Shown piece by piece: positions 61,101-64,000 of a DNA stretch of 64,000 bases. Origin of the DNA: an uncultured Bacteroidota bacterium (GTDB taxonomy: Bacteria > Bacteroidota > Bacteroidia > Chitinophagales > Chitinophagaceae); assembly GCA_903882805.1 (NCBI GenBank), contig CAIRYK010000006.1:62001-126000 (forward strand). Direction: 5' to 3'. The notes under the pieces were generated by a model. That model saw nothing but the letters and a program-made list of their open reading frames with translations, did not search any database and was not told where the DNA came from. The number at the start of each line of letters is the position of its first letter. Within the stretch, counting starts at the first letter, position 1. Made by a program: the position numbers and the translations under genes.

Positions 61101-64000
61101 CGGCACATGGAGCAGCAGCAATATAGGCGTTGCTACCATTGGTTCGCTCACCGGCGTTGTTACCGGCGTGGCAGGCGGCACTACCACTATGACCTACAGC
61201 ACAGGTTGCGGTACCGCACCAATACAAACTGTGTCGGTTACGCCAATCCCTGCCGCAATTGTGGGCACAGCCACAATATGTCAGGGCGCAACAACAACGC
61301 TTACCAATACAGCAGCAGGCGGCACATGGAGCAGCAGCAACACGGCAGTTGCTACTATTGGCGCGCTCAACGGCTTTATGACAGGTATAGCAGGCGGCAC
61401 AGCGATTATTACTTATAGCACCGGTTGTGGCACAGCAGCTACGCGCACAGTATCTGTAACTCCGTTTGCTGGTACAATATCTGGTTCAACGCTTGTTTGC
61501 CAGACAGGTACATCTACGCTCAGCAATACAGCAGCAGGCGGTACCTGGAGTAGCAGCGCATCGACCATAGCCAGCGTAGGATCGCTTACCGGCGTAGTGT
61601 CGGGCTTGGCGTTTGGTACAGCTACTATTACTTACAGCACAGGTTGCGGCACAGCAGCTACAATAGCCGTAACTGTAACTACTACGCCTGGAGGCATAAC
61701 AGGAGCTAATTCAGTTTGCCAAAGCAATATCACAACGCTTACTAACACTATCATTGGCGGCTTGTGGACCAGCGCTAACACAGGCGTTGCAACAATAGGT
61801 TCATCTACAGGCGTTGTCGCCGGTGTAGTTGCAGGCACAACAACTATTACTTACAATACAGGCTGCGGCGCAGCTGCGACACGCACTATGAGCGTAGTAG
61901 CGGCTCCTTCTGCAATTTCGGGCGCATCATTGGTATGTCAGAGCGGTACAATTACGCTTACCAATACATCTGTAAGCGGACTGTGGAGCAGTAGCAACAC
62001 TGCAGCTGCAACTGTTGGTTCTACAACCGGCATAGTGACAGGCGTAGCAGCAGGCATTACCACTATTACTTACAGCACAGGTTGCGGCACAGCGGCTACC
62101 TTCGATGTATCTGTAACGCCAATACCTGCAGCGATAACCGGCGCATCAGCCGTTTGCCAAAGCGCAACAACTACATTTACCAATACCAGCCTTGGCGGCA
62201 TATGGAGCAGCAGCAACTCAGGCGTAGCTTCAGTTGGTTCGTTGAGCGGCGTAGTGTCTGGCGTTTCGGGCGGCAGCGCAACAATTACTTACAGCACAGG
62301 CTGCGGTGTAAATGCTACAAAGGCAATTACCGTAACGCCAACTCCGGCTACGATAAGCGGAGCATCGCCTATTTGTCAGGCAGCAACAGCAACCTTTACC
62401 AATGCTGCGGCAGGCGGTATATGGACAAGTAGTAATACTGCCGTAGCGACTGTTGGATCTACAACAGGCATTGTTACCGGCGTTGCGGCAGGCAATACCG
62501 TTATATCTTACGCAACCGGTTGCGGCACGCCAGCTACTATGACCGTTTCTGTTACTCCACTTGCGGCAGCAATAACCGGAGCGGCAACAATTTGTCAAAC
62601 ATCTACTGCGACATTGAGTAATGCTGCGCTTGGCGGCACATGGAGCAGCAGCAATTCGGCAGTAGCGGCAATAGATTTGAATACAGGCGTGGTAATGGGT
62701 ATAGCAGGCGGTACCGCCACTATTACCTATAACACAGGCTGCGGTACTGCTGCAACGCGCACAGAATCAGTAACTCCACTTGCGGGTACTACTTCTGGCG
62801 CAACTGTGATTTGCCAGGCAACAAGCACAACTTACACCAATACTGCAGCAGGCGGCACATGGAGCAGCAGCAATATTGCTGTAGCAACGGTAGGTTCGCT
62901 TACAGGTATTGTAAATGGTGTGGCGGCAGGAATTGCCACCATTACCTACAGCACGGGCTGCGGCACTGCGGCAACGCAAGACGTATCGGTAACGCCAACA
63001 CCGGCGGCTATTACCGGAACGGCAACAATTTGCCAAGGCGCTACTACAACGTTATCTAACACCGCGCTTGGCGGCATCTGGACCAGCAGCAATACAGGCG
63101 TGGCCACTATCGGTTCGCTGGATGGCGTGGTTACGGGCGTTGCAGGCGGCGCAGTAACAATAACCTACAACACAGGATGCGGAACTGCAGCTACACGCAC
63201 ACAGTCTATTACTCCGCTGGCTGGCGCTATCACTGGTTCGGCAATCATTTGCCAGGGCGCTACAACTACATTTACTAATACGGCGCCGGGCGGCACATGG
63301 AGCAGCAGCACGACAGGCGTAGCTACTGTTGGTTTGCTTACAGGCGTTGTAACTGGCGTTGCCGGCGGCAATACCACTATTACTTACAGCACAGGTTGCG
63401 GAACAGCGGCTACACAGGCGCTTTCTGTAACGCCTATACCTGCTGCTATAACAGGCGGCTCTGCAGTATGTCAGGCAGCTATCCTGAATCTTGGCAACAC
63501 TGCCCTCGGCGGTATCTGGTCTTCATCTAATACCGGCGTAGCTACTGTTGGTTCGCTCACCGGCGTTGTCAGCGGTATCGTTGGCGGTTCAGCTACTATT
63601 ACCTATAGCACTGGCTGCGGCACAGCAGCTACCCAAAACGTAACCGTTACGGCGTTGCCTGGCACAATCACTGGCGCTACCTCTGTTTGTAATCTGGCAA
63701 CAACAACTTATACAAACTCGATTGCAGGCGGTCGCTGGTCAAGTAGCAACATTACTTTTGCCACTGTTGGCTCTGTATCGGGCGTTGTTACCGGAGTATC
63801 TGCCGGCACAGCAATTATCAGTTACAGCACAGGTTGCGGCACGCCGTCAAGTCAAACAATCACCATTATTCCCATACCATCGCCAATAATTACCGGCATT
63901 ACAACCATTTGTCAGGGGTCTACATCTACGCTGGCAAATTCAGCTCCGGGCGGAGTATGGAGTAGCAGCGCTACCGGCGTGGCGACAGTTGGTTCAAACA
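55144..64000 (+). CDS. Second giant BIg2-like repeat protein (partial, 3-prime end outside window)
   Basis: At least 2952 codons with no stop; the frame at the start codon is the frame at base 63999. Order: signal peptide (about 1-31, ending SWAQ), a cadherin-like/BIg9-type domain (about 32-137, with GYSGTDVFTIQVSDGTGG), then 38 complete BIg2-like repeats and part of a 39th. Repeats start P-x-x-I-x-G-x-x-x-x-C-Q, contain GG-x-W-S-S-S-N and V-A-T-(V/I)-G-S, and have T-G-C-G near position 60. A T9SS tail is expected beyond the window by analogy with the first giant protein. The likely role is a very long secreted or cell-surface adhesin (inference). Confidence 0.88.
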   Translation, partial: MKQFNLLSQIFKAGLLCGILLVSGIAISWAQTAPTYNGGRNQTLSVCQNSSGNSINSLLAVTDIDLGNTLTWTATLAPSHGSLNILGSSISTGGSVTPTGKSYTPAPGYSGTDVFTIQVSDGTGGTALTTVSVTVNPLPAAIGGSHSVCHTGTTTLTNAISGGVWSSSRTAVATVGSATGLVSGVGAGTSVISYSLGCGTPSLFTVTVNASPGAISGATTVCQSGTTTLGNAALNGTWTSGATGVATVGATSGVVTGVSAGTTIITYSNGCGFPATLTINTIPLPGTTSGSTPTCEGNTMTLTNTISGGTWSSSDAGIATVGLFTGVVGGLSGGNATITYSTGCGTPALQTVTIVATPRSITGPIIICQGVSTLMGNSAAGGTWSSSAPGVATINTTSGLLTSVAGGTTTITYTTGCGTPATQVVTVTSFTGTISGPTSVCQTSTITLTNSTPGGSWSSSDESIGTVGSTSGIVTGIAGGTVIISYTNGCGAVATRTISVISSPGVLSGPATVCQGATGLMTSTAPGGVWLSSASTIATVGSISGIVTGVTGGTATISYATGCFTAATRTISVMPTPAAIGGASVVCQSATITLTNTVPGGVWSSGSTGIATVGSTGIVTGVSGGVANITYSNGCSPDAVKSVSVTPTPAAITGVTTVCQGATTTLANTSGGGIWTSGATGIATVGSLTGVVTGVAGGVANITYNNGCGSAASIAITVTPLPAAIGGASVLCQSASTTLTNTVPGGIWTSGNTAIATVGSSSGTVTGISGGIVTITYSNGCGAGVTRTMTITPIPAAITGSATVCQSGTTTLANTSAGGVWTSAATGIATIGSASGVVSGVAAGTATITYSTGCGAAATTVITVIPLPGIIIGNTSLCQGTTTALFNTVNGGTWSSSNTAIATIGSVSGVVTGIAGGLVSLTYSTGCGAPVTRLETVTAIPDTIRGTFGVCQGSTTTLTNIVGGGIWTSGATGVATVGSLTGVVTGITGGTAVITYNNGCLPAATQAVTVTPLTGVISGATTVCQSATVTLTNTGAGGTWTSSATGVATIDAVTGVVTGVGAGTTTITYTTGCGAPATRIQSVTPTPGTISGSSALCQGATTTFTNSASGGIWTSSNSVVATVGSTTGLVTGVNGVTATITYNTGCGTAATLTLTVTPVPGVIVGAFSLCQGGTTTLTNSVIGGVWSSSVPGTASIDLNTGVVNGISGGTVTITYSTGCGTDATRIETVLVAPSAISGASVICQGSTTTFTNTSVGGIWLSANTGIATVGSLSGVVTAVAAGATTITYTNGCGTAATQSISVTPVPAAITGATSICLSSSSTLSNSVPGGTWSSSAVGVAPVDPTGLVRAIAMGTATITYSTGCGTPATANVTVVNTPGIINGVSSLCQGATYTFTNPISGGVWSSSNTGVATIGSASGLVTGVTAGTAYITYTTSCGYTVSSIVLTIVPNVAAITGATIVCQGSTTTLANTALGGSWSSGNTFVATVDNSTGVVTGVSAGTTIITYSTGCGTPATRAMSVTPIPGSISGGSVVCQASSFTLTNTASGGTWSSSNTAVATVGSLTGIVNGIIGGTTTITYSTGCGTAPIQTVSVTPFPGIISGSAVICEASTTTYFNTVAGGTWSSSSPAVATIGSLNGLITGVSGGLTNITYSTGCGTAAVRSLSVTPATGSTSGASVVCQGATTTLTNTATGGLWSSSNTGVATIGSLTGVVTGVSAGITSITYGTGCGAGSVVTISVTATPAAITGASSFCISSTTLLADATPNGTWSSSNTAIATVGTTGLVSGMGSGTAVITYSTGCGVPATRTMTVLPAPGIISGVTTLCQGNTATFTNPIAGGTWSSSNTGVATIGSASGLVTGVSAGTAAITYTTVCGYTVYSVLLTIIPNPAAITGASTICQGSTVTLGNTAVGGSWISSNTAVATIDNATGLLTGVSAGITNITYSTGCGAAATRTESVTPIPGAISGGNVVCQSSTFTLTNTASGGTWSSSNIGVATIGSLTGVVTGVAGGTTTMTYSTGCGTAPIQTVSVTPIPAAIVGTATICQGATTTLTNTAAGGTWSSSNTAVATIGALNGFMTGIAGGTAIITYSTGCGTAATRTVSVTPFAGTISGSTLVCQTGTSTLSNTAAGGTWSSSASTIASVGSLTGVVSGLAFGTATITYSTGCGTAATIAVTVTTTPGGITGANSVCQSNITTLTNTIIGGLWTSANTGVATIGSSTGVVAGVVAGTTTITYNTGCGAAATRTMSVVAAPSAISGASLVCQSGTITLTNTSVSGLWSSSNTAAATVGSTTGIVTGVAAGITTITYSTGCGTAATFDVSVTPIPAAITGASAVCQSATTTFTNTSLGGIWSSSNSGVASVGSLSGVVSGVSGGSATITYSTGCGVNATKAITVTPTPATISGASPICQAATATFTNAAAGGIWTSSNTAVATVGSTTGIVTGVAAGNTVISYATGCGTPATMTVSVTPLAAAITGAATICQTSTATLSNAALGGTWSSSNSAVAAIDLNTGVVMGIAGGTATITYNTGCGTAATRTESVTPLAGTTSGATVICQATSTTYTNTAAGGTWSSSNIAVATVGSLTGIVNGVAAGIATITYSTGCGTAATQDVSVTPTPAAITGTATICQGATTTLSNTALGGIWTSSNTGVATIGSLDGVVTGVAGGAVTITYNTGCGTAATRTQSITPLAGAITGSAIICQGATTTFTNTAPGGTWSSSTTGVATVGLLTGVVTGVAGGNTTITYSTGCGTAATQALSVTPIPAAITGGSAVCQAAILNLGNTALGGIWSSSNTGVATVGSLTGVVSGIVGGSATITYSTGCGTAATQNVTVTALPGTITGATSVCNLATTTYTNSIAGGRWSSSNITFATVGSVSGVVTGVSAGTAIISYSTGCGTPSSQTITIIPIPSPIITGITTICQGSTSTLANSAPGGVWSSSATGVATVGSN
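59059..60153 (+). repeat. Higher-order block A (repeats 17-21 of the second giant gene)
   Basis: Five consecutive units, exactly 1095 bases, share unit-specific deviations with block B at 60373-61467. Unit 1 has C-x-S-S instead of C-Q-G and one residue less (P-T-G-L-V). Unit 2 ends S-C-G-Y-T-V with T-F-T-N-P-I. Unit 3 contains D-N-S-T-G. Unit 4 ends G-T-A-P-I-Q-T-V. Unit 5 has G-S-L-N-G. Confidence 0.8.
60373..61467 (+). repeat. Higher-order block B (repeats 23-27 of the second giant gene)
   Basis: Five units in the same order as block A, offset by exactly 1314 bases (6 x 219). Matching features are C-I-S-S, T-T-G-L-V, V-C-G-Y-T-V with T-F-T-N-P-I, D-N-A-T-G, G-T-A-P-I-Q-T-V and G-A-L-N-G. 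Synonymous differences are frequent, so the duplication is not recent. Confidence 0.8.

Larger units (their letters stand above)
55558..64000 (+). repeat. Array of at least 38 BIg2-like repeats, 219-bp period
   Basis: Units start at residue 139 (55558). Most are exactly 73 codons; a few are one shorter. Cysteines fall at about positions 11 and 60 of each unit. The nucleotide sequences of neighbouring units differ widely at synonymous positions while protein positions are conserved, which indicates selection on protein. Confidence 0.88.

Noticed and set aside
55558-64000. CRISPR-like periodicity
   Set aside because: The 219-base units are wholly coding with diverged sequence and no short identical repeats separated by unique spacers.
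55144-64000. Suspected frameshift, because no complete reading frame is bounded inside the window
   Set aside because: The frame from the ATG at 55144 is open to the last base; it simply runs off the right edge.

Overview
The window reads as chromosomal DNA of a Bacteroidota bacterium, most likely Chitinophagales/Chitinophagaceae-like. The evidence is type IX secretion (T9SS) C-terminal sorting domains on three proteins, TonB-dependent receptors and outer-membrane barrels with carboxypeptidase-like N-terminal domains, Bacteroidota-typical DUF families (DUF349, DUF2490, DUF4293, DUF2795), repeated promoter -7 elements of the form TAnnTTTG, and few Shine-Dalgarno sequences. No tRNA, rRNA, CRISPR array, insertion sequence or prophage was recognised.

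Left part (1-12.6 kb): Fe-S cluster genes (start of iscU, iscS), methylmalonyl-CoA epimerase, a periplasmic cyclophilin, a T9SS cargo protein, a cystathionine gamma-synthase-type enzyme, a MarR regulator, arabinose-5-phosphate isomerase (LPS Kdo precursor), a DUF349 coiled protein, a DUF4197 protein and a large outer-membrane beta-barrel receptor. 12.7-20.4 kb is a surface-polysaccharide region: a dolichol-phosphate-mannose-synthase-like glycosyltransferase, an FkbM methyltransferase, two Wzx/MATE-type flippases, a GT4 glycosyltransferase, a YkgJ cysteine-cluster protein and a BrkB-family membrane protein. It is followed by a dead aspartic-protease gene with two amber codons and by a short palindrome-rich intergenic repeat. 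21.1-28.4 kb holds an SGNH-hydrolase lipoprotein beside a FadL-type channel, a LolD-type ATPase with ComF, a DUF2795 protein, a LOG-family nucleosidase, a second T9SS cargo and a peroxiredoxin. 28.7-36.4 kb holds groES-groEL, DUF2490, serS, DUF4293, a barrel protein and aminopeptidase P.

Right part (36.4-64 kb) is dominated by two giant secreted repeat proteins. The first (2597 codons, complete) has a signal peptide, an ALK/LTK-like glycine-rich domain, 24 BIg2-like repeats averaging 73 residues, six Ig/PKD-like repeats and a T9SS tail. The second (at least 2952 codons, running off the right edge) has a signal peptide, a cadherin-like domain and at least 38 further repeats of a different BIg2-like subfamily. 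Between them lie a TonB-dependent receptor with a TPR-like partner, nadC overlapping a diacylglycerol-kinase-like gene, a fumarylacetoacetase-family enzyme, a GldL-like mini membrane protein, a 3-hydroxyacyl-CoA dehydrogenase and a tandem triplet of paralogous outer-membrane barrel proteins.

The strongest candidates for something new are the two giant arrays: a shared 73-residue period, a different internal cysteine register in each, and a five-repeat block duplicated at an exact offset of six repeats. Also notable are the decaying aspartic protease and a second, badly decayed reading frame just upstream of the first giant gene.
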